DNA from: Rhodococcus sp. CH91
Lineage (GTDB): Bacteria > Actinomycetota > Actinomycetes > Mycobacteriales > Mycobacteriaceae
Assembly (NCBI RefSeq): GCF_022554085.1
Contig: NZ_JAKFYR010000003.1
Location: 62,001-126,000, forward strand
Direction of reading: 5' to 3'
Length of the DNA stretch: 64,000 bases
The number at the start of each line of letters is the position of its first letter. Within the stretch, counting starts at the first letter, position 1. The position numbers and the translations under genes are program-made. The notes below the pieces were generated by a model, which saw nothing but the letters and a program-made list of their open reading frames with translations, was not told where the DNA came from and ran no database searches. Positions 43,874 through 51,863 of this stretch are shown here, in pieces.

Positions 43874-45586
43874 TCAGGCGACCGGCGCGTCCGGCGATGC
43901 CGCGTCGCGCGCCGCGATGTACCCGAACACCAGTCCCTGCCCGATCGTGGCGCCGGCACCGGGATAGCTGTGGCCGAACGCATTGGCGGCAGTGTTGCCG
44001 ATCGCGTAGAGACCGGCGATCGGCGTGCCGTCCTCGCGCAGGACCCGAGCCCGCTCATCGGCGCGCACGCCACCGCAGGTGCCCAGATCGCTCAGGGTCA
44101 TCTTCACGGCGTAGAGCGGTCCGTGCGTCAGGGGCCGCATGTTGGGGTTGGGCTGGACGGTGGGATCACCGTAGTAGCGGTCGTAGGCGCTGCTCCCACG
44201 GCCGAACTCGGAATCCGTTCCGGCAGCGGCATCGTCGTTGAACTTGCCGAAGGTCGCGGCGAAGTTCTCCACCGGCACGCCCATCGAGGCCGCAAGTTCT
44301 TCCGCGGTGGAGGCGCGGTGAGCGACACCCGCCTTGTACCAGGCCTCCGGCAGCGGCTGACGGGGGAACACCCCGGCCGCGAACACGTAGCTGTTGCGGT
44401 ACTTCTGGTCGAAGACGATCCACATCGACTCGATCGGATCACCGGCGCGTTCACGTTCGAGCACCAACTGCCCGAAGGACATGTAGTCCGACGACTCGTT
44501 CGTGAAGCGTCGGCCGCTCTGATCGACGATGAACGAACCGGGCAGCGACCGCTCCGCGAGCATGACCAGCGGCGGCTTGCCCGGCCGGGTCGGTGCGACT
44601 GCCGGGAACCACCACGCCTGATCCATGAGGTCCAGGTCGGCACCGATCTCCTGTGCCGCCTTGATCGCATCACCGGTGTTCGTCTCGGCGCCGAGGCTCT
44701 CGTTGTCGAGCAGACGCTCGGACTGGAATTTGCGCCGCATCGCCATATCGTGGTCGAAACCGCCTGCGGCGAGCACCACTCCGCGGCGCGCGGTCACCGT
44801 CACCTCGCGTCCGTTCTGCTCGAGGACGGCACCGGTGACCCGGTCACCCTCGGTGATCAGACGCACCAGCGACGTCTCGGTCCACACGGGAATGCCCGCT
44901 CGCAGTACACCCGCGAACAGTCCCGCCGCGATCGCCTGCCCGCCGGCGACGTATTCACGCTTGACCGCGAGCCCCGCGACACCCTGCGCGAGCCTCTTGA
45001 AGATCCGCGGAAAACCCTTGTGCGGCACGCGGAGCATGAGGTTCATCCACTTGTAGTCGGCTCCGGTGGTGGGCATCGGCAGGCCCGCCTCCATGAGCCC
45101 CGGGCGCAGACGCGAACGCTCCTCCCCCAGCACCGACATGTCGAACGGCAGGCACTCGCAGCTGCGTCCGACCGCCGACCCACCGGGCAGTTCCGGGTGG
45201 TAGTCGGAATAGCCCTTCGCCCAGAACAGCTTCATGGGTGTGGTGCGACGGAGCATCTCGACCGTCTCGACTCCGTGGTCGACGAAGGCCTCACCCCGTT
45301 CGACCGGCGCCGTTCCGTCCACGACCGACCGGACGTAGGTGTGGCCGCGTTCGACGCTGTCTCCCGAACCCGACTCCACCAGAACGGGATTGGCCGGCAC
45401 CCAGAAGGCACCACCCGAACGCGCGGTGGAGCCGCCGACGTATTCCGACTTCTCCACGATGAGGGTGGACAGTCCCGCTTCGTGCGCGGTGAGTGCGGCG
45501 GCCATGCCGGTACCGGACCCGATCACGAGCAGGTCCACAGTGGTGTCGCGGGCGGGGGTCACGGCCGGCAGGGGTGTCGTCGCCAT
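43874..45586 (-). CDS. KstD-like FAD-dependent ketosteroid dehydrogenase family protein
   Basis: A 570-aa flavoprotein of the 3-ketosteroid-delta1-dehydrogenase / fumarate-reductase family. FAD motif LLVIGSGTGMAAALTAHEAG (about 19), EKSEYVGGSTARSGGAFWVP, RRGVVLAAGGFDHD, and the C-terminal GPLYAVKMTLSDLGTCGGVR and GLYAIGNTAANAFGHSYPGA, which correspond to the substrate-end signature of KstDs. It may dehydrogenate C1-C2 or C4-C5 of a 3-ketosteroid; delta4(5alpha)-dehydrogenase is an alternative. ATG 45586 has AAGGAG upstream. Confidence 0.85.
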   Translation of the reverse strand: MATTPLPAVTPARDTTVDLLVIGSGTGMAAALTAHEAGLSTLIVEKSEYVGGSTARSGGAFWVPANPVLVESGSGDSVERGHTYVRSVVDGTAPVERGEAFVDHGVETVEMLRRTTPMKLFWAKGYSDYHPELPGGSAVGRSCECLPFDMSVLGEERSRLRPGLMEAGLPMPTTGADYKWMNLMLRVPHKGFPRIFKRLAQGVAGLAVKREYVAGGQAIAAGLFAGVLRAGIPVWTETSLVRLITEGDRVTGAVLEQNGREVTVTARRGVVLAAGGFDHDMAMRRKFQSERLLDNESLGAETNTGDAIKAAQEIGADLDLMDQAWWFPAVAPTRPGKPPLVMLAERSLPGSFIVDQSGRRFTNESSDYMSFGQLVLERERAGDPIESMWIVFDQKYRNSYVFAAGVFPRQPLPEAWYKAGVAHRASTAEELAASMGVPVENFAATFGKFNDDAAAGTDSEFGRGSSAYDRYYGDPTVQPNPNMRPLTHGPLYAVKMTLSDLGTCGGVRADERARVLREDGTPIAGLYAIGNTAANAFGHSYPGAGATIGQGLVFGYIAARDAASPDAPVA

Positions 45587-45708
45587 CGGCAGTCTCCTTC
45601 ATGTGGTTGTCTGCGGGACGGTAGGTCAGTTTCCGGGCCGTGCGGCCCGTGATCCCGATCACCGGGAGAGTACGAGGTCAGGTGCTCGGTTTTCCGGAAA
45701 TGTCCGGA

Positions 45709-46632
45709 TCATCTCTGCCGCGTGAAGACTTCGGCGAGATAGTCGACGATCTGATCGAACAGTTCCTTCGCTGCGGGGAGCACGGTCGTCATGGTCGCGA
45801 AGCCGTGCATCATGCCCTCGTACCGTCGCAGGTCGACCTGCACACCGGCCTCCTGCATACGTCGCGCGTACTCTTCGGTCCCGTCGCGGGTGGGATCGAT
45901 CTCGGCAGTGACCACGAGGGCCGGCGGCAGGCCACCGAGGTCGGGAGCGAGGCCCGGAGACGCCTGCCGAGAATTCCGGTCGGCGGGGTCGGGCACGTAC
46001 ATGCCCCAGAACCAGTAACAGTCCTCGGGGGACAGAAGCGCCGTGGCGTGCTCCGGATTGGTCACTTCCATCACCGCCGTGCCGTAGAGTGAGATCTGCG
46101 CGGCGGGAAGTGGGAGCCCCTCGTCCCGGAGTTGCTGAGACAACGCGAAGGACAGCGCCCCACCTGCACTTTCGCCTGCGAGGACCGCTCTGGTCACGTC
46201 GACGGACCGAAGCTCATCGGGTGCAGACGTGATCCATTCCCACACCTCCCGGCAATCGTCGAGTGCGGCAGGGCACGGATGTTCCGGGGCGAGGCGATAG
46301 TCCACCGAGACGATGACGGCCTGCGATGCGATGCTCAGTTTCCGCAGATACTCCTCGTTCTGATCGAGATTCCCGACGGCGAAGCCCCCGCTGTGCATCC
46401 ATTGGACCACCGGCAATCCCGGATCATCGGACGGCCGGTAGATACGCACCCGGACACCGCCCCCCGCGGAGGGAACCACCACGTCCCGACTCTGATGAAT
46501 GGGTGTCACCACCGGGATGGCGCTCGCGGTGAGTGCGGCGCGTAGTTCCGCAACGGGTGTCTCGTGCATGGCTTTCGCCATACGCGCTGCGGAGTTGTCG
46601 ACCACTCGCTGGGCGTCGGGAGACAGCGGCAT
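45709..46632 (-). CDS. Alpha/beta hydrolase, hormone-sensitive-lipase type
   Basis: A 307-aa esterase/lipase of family IV. The oxyanion motif, normally HGGG, is here MHSGGFAVG; the nucleophile is in LAGESAGGALS, the acid in VTAEIDPTRDG and the catalytic His in EGMMHGFATM. It is the last gene of the minus-strand SDR/SnoaL series, 64 bp after the third SnoaL gene. In a pathway with Baeyer-Villiger monooxygenases such an enzyme would cleave the lactone or ester formed; that link is inference. Confidence 0.85.
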   Translation of the reverse strand: MPLSPDAQRVVDNSAARMAKAMHETPVAELRAALTASAIPVVTPIHQSRDVVVPSAGGGVRVRIYRPSDDPGLPVVQWMHSGGFAVGNLDQNEEYLRKLSIASQAVIVSVDYRLAPEHPCPAALDDCREVWEWITSAPDELRSVDVTRAVLAGESAGGALSFALSQQLRDEGLPLPAAQISLYGTAVMEVTNPEHATALLSPEDCYWFWGMYVPDPADRNSRQASPGLAPDLGGLPPALVVTAEIDPTRDGTEEYARRMQEAGVQVDLRRYEGMMHGFATMTTVLPAAKELFDQIVDYLAEVFTRQR

Positions 46633-46680
46633 CTTCGTTCTCGTTTCGTCGACGGAGGGGTGGGGCCGGTTCCGGCCGCT

Positions 46681-46692
46681 ATCGGATCCGAT
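46681..46692. promoter_or_regulatory. 12-bp palindrome in front of the esterase gene
   Basis: ATCGGATCCGAT, perfect palindrome in the 64-bp gap upstream of the esterase. It differs only symmetrically from ATTGGATCCAAT at 62685-62696 (10 of 12 positions match), so a common regulator is possible, but both could be chance. Confidence 0.35.
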
Positions 46693-46696
46693 CCGA

Positions 46697-47182
46697 TCAG
46701 ACCGCTGGGGTGGACGCTCCCACGGGATGATCGGCGTAGCGCACCGACTCCTGCGTGTCGAGTACGACATGTACAGCACTGAAGACCGGTCCCGTTTCGG
46801 TGGCCCGGATGCTGCCGCGCACGATGCCACTCGATACAGCGAACGGCTTTCCCGCGACGATCTTCGTCACGAAGATGTAGGACGAGAACTCGACCTCTCC
46901 GTCCGCGACGCCGGTGACGAACACATTGGTGCCGTTGTGACGCAGTGGATAAGGGCTGTTGCGCCGGTGATCGTCCTTCCATGCCATCACGTCGTCGGCT
47001 CCGCGCACATCGACGCGGATGAAATCCTCGTAGTCGGTGGTACCCGTGTCGCTCGCACACGTGAAGGCGATGTCGTCGGCCATCAAGGCCCGCAACTCGA
47101 CGGGATTCCATTCGTCGTAGTGGAACCACCAGGCTGCGACGAGGGCGCTGACGGTGCCCGGAGTGAGGGTCGATTCGTTCAT
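46697..47182 (-). CDS. SnoaL/NTF2-fold protein 1
   Basis: A 161-aa protein of the SnoaL-like superfamily: start helices SALVAAWWFHYDEWNPVELRALMADDI, then curved-sheet strands such as EVEFSSYIFVTKIVAG and SSGIVRGSIRATETG. This fold includes ketosteroid isomerases and bile-acid 7-dehydratases (BaiE), but catalytic residues cannot be assigned from the text. The ATG has CAGGAG 7 bp upstream and starts 3 bp after the stop of the next SnoaL gene. One of three such genes in a row. Confidence 0.75.
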   Translation of the reverse strand: MNESTLTPGTVSALVAAWWFHYDEWNPVELRALMADDIAFTCASDTGTTDYEDFIRVDVRGADDVMAWKDDHRRNSPYPLRHNGTNVFVTGVADGEVEFSSYIFVTKIVAGKPFAVSSGIVRGSIRATETGPVFSAVHVVLDTQESVRYADHPVGASTPAV

Positions 47183-47185
47183 GAG

Positions 47186-47728
47186 TTACTCCTGCGGAGA
47201 TCGAGACCGATAGTCGAAGAATCCGGGGGTGTGATCGACGCGCAGACGCGTCAGGGTCCTGTACGCGATCAGCCACACACCGTCGACCCTGCGGTACGTC
47301 TCGTGGTAATGGCCGTATCCGTGCAGGTGTTCCTCGGTCGAGCCGTTGCGCCACCACAACTTGTCTTCCATCGCCCAGACACCGGTCGCCGTCGTGTCCG
47401 AGGTCAATGTGATCTCCGGTGCATGCCCGTGGTGCACGCTGGTCACCGGAACAGGTCCGTCGAGAACACCTTCGATCGCGCGCCTCAGTGCATCCCGTCC
47501 GACCACCGCCGGCCGCCGCGCCGACCCGTCGCCGACCGCAGCACCGAAGGTCTCGCTCACGACATCTTCGGTATGCACGCTGCCGTACAGGTCCCACTGT
47601 TTGGTGTCCATGATGCGCAGCCGCGCGGCGAAGACATTCTCGATCTCCCGGATCGCAAGCGCGCGCTCCGCCGGATCGAGGGTGATCTCTCGTACCGATT
47701 CGGTCGTGCTCCCGCCTCCGCCACTCAT
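47186..47728 (-). CDS. SnoaL/NTF2-fold protein 2
   Basis: A 180-aa SnoaL_4-type protein: IREIENVFAARLRIMDTKQWDLYGSVHTEDVVSE in two helices (written here as positions about 24-57), ALRRAIEGVL, SVHHGHAPEITL and GHYHETYRRVDGVWLIAYRT, the ending typical of the family. The HHGH segment is conserved in many SnoaL_4 dehydratase-like proteins. The ATG overlaps the stop of the preceding gene by 4 bp. Probable isomerase or dehydratase on a ketone ring, inferred from context. Confidence 0.78.
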   Translation of the reverse strand: MSGGGGSTTESVREITLDPAERALAIREIENVFAARLRIMDTKQWDLYGSVHTEDVVSETFGAAVGDGSARRPAVVGRDALRRAIEGVLDGPVPVTSVHHGHAPEITLTSDTTATGVWAMEDKLWWRNGSTEEHLHGYGHYHETYRRVDGVWLIAYRTLTRLRVDHTPGFFDYRSRSPQE

Positions 47729-48258
47729 CGGTCGGCCGCCGACGAGGGGACGGTCTCGGGGTAGACCTGCGCGAACCAGGCGCGCTGGGTGGCGTCGAAC
47801 GTGCCCAGTTCCATTGCACGTCGCCCCCAGGCCTTGATCAGGTCGAGGAAACTCGTGACGTCGTAGATGTCCTCTTGTCTGGAGAACCTGCCGTTCCCGG
47901 CGTAGGTCAAGATGCTGACATGGGGCGCTCCCCACACCGAGCCATCACCGGGATCGCTCATCACGTTGTCGAGCTTGGCCACGATCGTGCCGTTGGTTTC
48001 GTCGATCACATGAAAGTGCTCGGGGAAGGAGACCGTGTGGGAGCCGGGAAATTGGGCGAGGCTCGGCTCTGCCCATTTCCAGATACCCTCTCTCCCTTCG
48101 AGTACGCCGGCCATCTGCTCGTGGTAGACGACATCCTCGGTGAACAGTTCGAGGAAATCCCGCCAGCTTCCCTCCCCCGAACCCGCACGATTCACCGTGG
48201 CGTGCCAGTTTTGATATGCGTTCTCGAGTTCTTCTCTGCTCCAGCTGTTTTCGGCCAT
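47725..48258 (-). CDS. SnoaL/NTF2-fold protein 3
   Basis: A 177-aa protein with LENAYQNWHATVNRAG, WRDFLELFTEDVVYHEQMAG and GREGIWKWAEPSLAQFPG, then IVAKLDNVMSDPGDGS and RQEDIYDVTSFLDLIKAWG. The layout matches SnoaL-like polyketide cyclase/dehydratase proteins and, more distantly, steroid isomerases. It is first of the three SnoaL genes, 76 bp after an SDR gene. Substrate unknown. Confidence 0.77.
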   Translation of the reverse strand: MAENSWSREELENAYQNWHATVNRAGSGEGSWRDFLELFTEDVVYHEQMAGVLEGREGIWKWAEPSLAQFPGSHTVSFPEHFHVIDETNGTIVAKLDNVMSDPGDGSVWGAPHVSILTYAGNGRFSRQEDIYDVTSFLDLIKAWGRRAMELGTFDATQRAWFAQVYPETVPSSAADR

Positions 48259-48334
48259 ATTTCACCCTATGGTCCGGAATGCCCATCGTCCTACGAAACG
48301 TCCCATCACGCGGGAATCGGACACGAAGCCCCTG

Positions 48335-49225
48335 TCATGCCCCGTGCTCGACGGTGATGCCCATGCGTGTGAGCATGGCGTGAGGATCGGCCGGTGGCGA
48401 AAGATCGAGAAGCTGTTGTCCGCGTCGATGCATCGCGGCGATGCACAGGTCGTCGTCGGAGTGGACCCAGAACTCGCCGCGCGCGATCTGCTCGATCATG
48501 TGCTCGGCGGCGACGAGCGGATCGAGTCCCTTCTCGACGTTGTCGCGTTGCATGGCAGCGAACACCGCGTTCGCCGTCGGATTGTCCGTGGGCGCCTCTC
48601 GCTGAGCCGACAGGAAGATCTCGCTCCGGATGGAATGCGGGATCACGGCACTCACCTGGATCGGGGCACCGACGATGGCCAGGTCTTGATGCAGGCACTC
48701 CGTCATCGCCAGTACCGCGTGCTTGCTCACGATGTACGGGGATTGCACCGCAACGGCATTGAGCCCACCCACCGAGGACAGGTTGGCGATGCACGAGGGA
48801 GTTCCTGCGGCGATCATCCGCGGGACGAAGGATCGAAGGCAGTAGAAGACACCGTCGACGTTGATCTGCATCAGCCGCTGCCACCGCTCCCGGTCGATCT
48901 CCCACAGCAGGCCGGACGATTCGATGCCGGCATTGTTCACCAGGAGCTCGACGCTGCCGTGACGATCGAAGATCTCGCTCGCCATCGCCTCGACGGCGTC
49001 GGGGTCTGCGACGTCGACGGCACAGGCTTCCGCCTTGCCTCCCGAAGCGGCGATATCGTCCGCGACCTTCACAGCGCGATCTCCGTCGATGTCCGAGACG
49101 ACGACCGTCATTCCCAGCGACGAGAGGTGCCGCGCCAGACCTTCACCGATGCCGGCGGCTGCGCCGGTCACCACTGCAACGCCCCGGCAGAAACGTTCCC
49201 GCGCACCGTTCGACTGCATCGTCAT
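48335..49225 (-). CDS. Short-chain dehydrogenase, C-terminally extended
   Basis: A 296-aa SDR: TGAAAGIGEGLAR cofactor motif, Asp in VVVSDIDGDRAV suggesting NAD(H), LVNNAGIESSGLL, the catalytic Ser in ANLSSVGGLNAV and YIVSKHAVL with Tyr-x3-Lys. The C-terminus is about 40 residues longer than a minimal SDR. ATG 49225 overlaps the stop of the upstream SDR gene by 4 bp. Probably oxidises a hydroxyl of the cluster's substrate. Confidence 0.85.
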   Translation of the reverse strand: MTMQSNGARERFCRGVAVVTGAAAGIGEGLARHLSSLGMTVVVSDIDGDRAVKVADDIAASGGKAEACAVDVADPDAVEAMASEIFDRHGSVELLVNNAGIESSGLLWEIDRERWQRLMQINVDGVFYCLRSFVPRMIAAGTPSCIANLSSVGGLNAVAVQSPYIVSKHAVLAMTECLHQDLAIVGAPIQVSAVIPHSIRSEIFLSAQREAPTDNPTANAVFAAMQRDNVEKGLDPLVAAEHMIEQIARGEFWVHSDDDLCIAAMHRRGQQLLDLSPPADPHAMLTRMGITVEHGA

Positions 49226-50115
49226 GCCCTCAGTCCGTCCTCGGCGATGTTGGGATTGCACCAGGCCGGTGGCTCGCGGCGAGGCAGTTCGTCCCTGCCG
49301 TCGAGGCTCTTGACCGGTATTCCCTGCGACCACGGGAAGTGCAGGCTGAAACCGACCAGACCGGTACGTTCGGCCGCAGGAAGGGTGCACATCTCGAGAA
49401 CGGTCTGCGCCAGGTACTCCGGCGGCTCGGTTTCGTAGCCTTCGGGCAGCAGCGTGGCAGCACCCGGGGTCATGATCGCCGTGGACGGACCGACAGCATT
49501 GACGGCGATATCGTCGTCGACGAGTTCTGCGGCGAGGCCTTGCGTGAATCGATGCAGGGCAGCCTTCGCCGACGCATAGATCACGTCGCCGGAGGTCTTG
49601 TTGTATTCACGGAACGGCCGGATCGGGCTCATGCCGGTCGACGAACCGATATTGACGATCCACCCGGAACCGGACTTGCGCATGTGAGGAATCGCCGCTT
49701 GCGAGAGCAGGAACGGGACCTTCAGGTAGTGCTCGATCGTCCTGTCGAACGTTTCCTCGCTCATCTTCTCGATCGAGGAGTAATCGGCGAAACCCGCGTT
49801 GTTGACCAGGATGTCGAGGCCGCCGACGGCGTCCACCGCTGCGTCGATCAGTCCCGCGCGCTGGTCGCGGTCCTCGAGATCGGCCGCGATCGGAACCGCG
49901 CGACCGCCGGCCTGTTCTATCAGTTGCACCGTCTCTTCCAGGGTGCCCGCGAGCACATGCTCCTGTCCGTCCCGAACCGACCGGGAAGGGGACATGGAAC
50001 GAGCGGTGACCACTACGGTGGCACCTTCGGATGCGAGACGCTGCGCGATCGCCCGGCCGATACCCCGGCTGCTCCCTGTCACGAGAGCCGTACGTCCGGT
50101 CAGTCGTTGTGTCAT
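49222..50115 (-). CDS. Short-chain dehydrogenase
   Basis: A 297-aa SDR with VTGSSRGIGRAIAQ, Arg in VVVTARSMSPSR (NADP(H) preference likely), ILVNNAGFADYSS, and the active-site block NIGSSTGMSPIRP followed by VIYASAKAALHRF, with Tyr-Ala-Ser-Ala-Lys as Tyr-x3-Lys. The tail is long. It is the first gene of the SDR-SDR-SnoaL3 operon. The shared 19-bp palindrome is 90 bp upstream of its ATG. Confidence 0.85.
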   Translation of the reverse strand: MTQRLTGRTALVTGSSRGIGRAIAQRLASEGATVVVTARSMSPSRSVRDGQEHVLAGTLEETVQLIEQAGGRAVPIAADLEDRDQRAGLIDAAVDAVGGLDILVNNAGFADYSSIEKMSEETFDRTIEHYLKVPFLLSQAAIPHMRKSGSGWIVNIGSSTGMSPIRPFREYNKTSGDVIYASAKAALHRFTQGLAAELVDDDIAVNAVGPSTAIMTPGAATLLPEGYETEPPEYLAQTVLEMCTLPAAERTGLVGFSLHFPWSQGIPVKSLDGRDELPRREPPAWCNPNIAEDGLRA

Positions 50116-50204
50116 ATCGGTTCCTGCTGCCTGTTCGTCTGTGTGCTCGGACTTCTCGTCGAACCACTCCGAAGTTATGCCGCAGCTCGCACGGGCGGAC
50201 CGTT

Positions 50205-50223
50205 CCCTCCCGTTGTGCGGGAG
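50205..50223. promoter_or_regulatory. Shared 19-bp palindromic element, copy A
   Basis: CCCTCCCGTTGTGCGGGAG, the exact reverse complement of the element at 60484-60502. The core is CTCCCG-N5-CGGGAG. It lies 90 bp upstream of the SDR start at 50115 and 11 bp past the stop of the SDR at 50234-51082. Operator for a cluster regulator is inferred from the exact repetition in two cognate promoters. Confidence 0.65.
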
Positions 50224-50233
50224 GTCACGTCGG

Positions 50234-51082
50234 CTACCTCCCCGATCGACGGAACCGAACCAGATAGGACAGGAGCTGACGAACCGGAACCGACCGGGGC
50301 CAGTCGTCGGCACGGAAGTACGCGTCGGAACCGCCGTCGACGAACACCACACTGCCGCACAGGAAATCCGCGGCGTCCGACAGCATGAAGACCGCCCACG
50401 CAGCAAGTTGTCCGGCATCACCGAAGCCACCGACCGGCACGGGGAACGAGCGGATCGCCTTCGCTTCGGACGGCGTGGACAATTGCTTCTCCAGCAGCGG
50501 TGTCATGATCGCTCCCGGCGCCAGAGCGTTGAGCCGGATACCGACGCCCGCCCAGTCGGGTCGCACGGCGGTGCGGCGCACCCATCTGCTGACGGCGATC
50601 TTCGAAGCCGCGTAGATGATCGACGGCGCAACCTTGCCGAACAACCGGACCGATCGGACTGCCTTGTCCGCATCGCCGTTCAGAAACGCCTTGACCGTCC
50701 GGCCCGGAACCGCGGGCGTGGTGGTCGTCGAATTGCTCGAGAACACGACGACCTTGGCGTTGCCCGCTGCCTCGAGGGCCGACCGCCAGCCCGTCAGCAG
50801 GTCGACGACCCCGAAGTAGTTGACCTCCGCGATCAGCCGGGGGCGTTCCGGGCCGGGCGCCGGGCCGAGACCCGCAGCGAGCACGGCGCCGTCCAGCCGG
50901 CCTTCGGCGGCCTCGAGCACGTTCTCGATGGCGCCCTTCCTGCCCTGAGGCGTCGACAGGTCGGCGACGACCTCCGCCTCCTTGACGTCGACACCGATGA
51001 CGGTGTGCCCGGCGGCGCGAAGTTGTTCTGCGACGGCACGCCCCATGCCCGAAGCAGATCCTGTCACCACATAGACGCCCAT
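50234..51082 (-). CDS. Short-chain dehydrogenase, 3-alpha-hydroxysteroid dehydrogenase-like
   Basis: A 282-aa SDR beginning VYVVTGSASGMGRAVAEQL, with IGVDVKEAEVVADLSTPQGR (NAD-type Asp) and the catalytic Tyr-x3-Lys in YAASKIAVSRW. Insertions such as NSTTTTPAVPGRTVKAFLNG before the Tyr are seen in 3-alpha-HSDH/carbonyl reductase relatives. ATG 51082 has a near-perfect GGGAGGAG site. It is divergent from the TetR gene; the AT-rich intergenic palindrome probably controls both. Confidence 0.84.
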   Translation of the reverse strand: MGVYVVTGSASGMGRAVAEQLRAAGHTVIGVDVKEAEVVADLSTPQGRKGAIENVLEAAEGRLDGAVLAAGLGPAPGPERPRLIAEVNYFGVVDLLTGWRSALEAAGNAKVVVFSSNSTTTTPAVPGRTVKAFLNGDADKAVRSVRLFGKVAPSIIYAASKIAVSRWVRRTAVRPDWAGVGIRLNALAPGAIMTPLLEKQLSTPSEAKAIRSFPVPVGGFGDAGQLAAWAVFMLSDAADFLCGSVVFVDGGSDAYFRADDWPRSVPVRQLLSYLVRFRRSGR

Positions 51083-51130
51083 GCCGTCTCCTCCCGTCCC
51101 CGCACGCCGGCCTTCCCGGCGGCTGATATT

Positions 51131-51145
51131 TGACATAATAGGACA
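51131..51145. promoter_or_regulatory. Candidate TetR operator in the SDR/TetR divergent promoter
   Basis: TGACATAATAGGACA, a near-palindrome (5 of 7 positions symmetric) in a locally AT-rich patch, overlapping a TTGACA hexamer on + and a TATTAT hexamer on -. It sits between the SDR start (51082) and the TetR gene. Typical place and size for a TetR operator. Confidence 0.45.
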
Positions 51146-51212
51146 AAAATGGTGTTCTGCGTATGTGCGTCAGGAATCCTCCGAACTTCCAAGGACATAC
51201 ACCGGATCGACG

Positions 51213-51809
51213 GTGGGACGCAGGCGCGGCCGACCGTCGGTCATCGACCCCGAAGCGATCGCCGAGGCGGCTTTCCACCTCTGGTCCCGGCAGGGATACG
51301 CCGACACCAGCTGGAACGACCTGGCCGAAGCGACCGGGGTCAGCGCCCGCACCCTCATCAGGCACTTCTCCGTCAAATCCGCGATCGCCTGGATCGGTGT
51401 CACCCCTGCGACCGAGCGCCTGCGCGCATCTCTGTCCGCCACCTCCGAGACTGCCCCACTGACGGACGCGGTGCGCACCGCGATCGTCGAATCGGTCTCG
51501 CATCGTCCGCGCATCCAGCGAGTCGGGCCTGATTGGCTCCGTCTCATCGCCGGCACACCCGAACTGGCCGCGATGGCGTCGGAGGCGTACCAGCCGTGGA
51601 TCATCGAGCTGGCCGGTTACATCGGCCGGCGAGTCCCCGAAGTGCCGGCAGCGGTCGCGCGCGCGTTGGCGACCGCATACCAGGCCGCATCGTTCGCAGC
51701 CTTGACGGAGTGGGCCGAAGAGGGCGCACACGGGGATCCCGCCGACGCCGTCGACGCGATGTTGCGCTGGATGGACATCGTTCCCCGCTCGTCGGCACAG
51801 TCCGCCTGA
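51213..51809 (+). CDS. TetR-family regulator
   Basis: A 198-aa TetR protein: GRRRGRPSVIDPEAIAEAAF, then WSRQGYADTSWNDLAEATGV and the recognition helix SARTLIRHFSVKS, followed by an all-alpha ligand domain. GTG 51213 is the most likely start, giving the common RRGRP-type N-terminus; a GTG at 51165 is possible and neither has a strong ribosome site. It is divergent from the SDR gene and precedes the OYE gene by 54 bp, so it probably regulates both. Confidence 0.8.
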   Translation: MGRRRGRPSVIDPEAIAEAAFHLWSRQGYADTSWNDLAEATGVSARTLIRHFSVKSAIAWIGVTPATERLRASLSATSETAPLTDAVRTAIVESVSHRPRIQRVGPDWLRLIAGTPELAAMASEAYQPWIIELAGYIGRRVPEVPAAVARALATAYQAASFAALTEWAEEGAHGDPADAVDAMLRWMDIVPRSSAQSA

Positions 51810-51863
51810 ATCAACACCGGACGCCCGAAAGTCCTCTCACAGCCCGAGAACCCGGAGACCACC

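Noticed and set aside
45600-45700. Possible further copy of the 19-bp palindrome (CCGGGAG near 45663)
   Set aside because: Only a half-site-like string; no matching CTCCCG arm at the right spacing.
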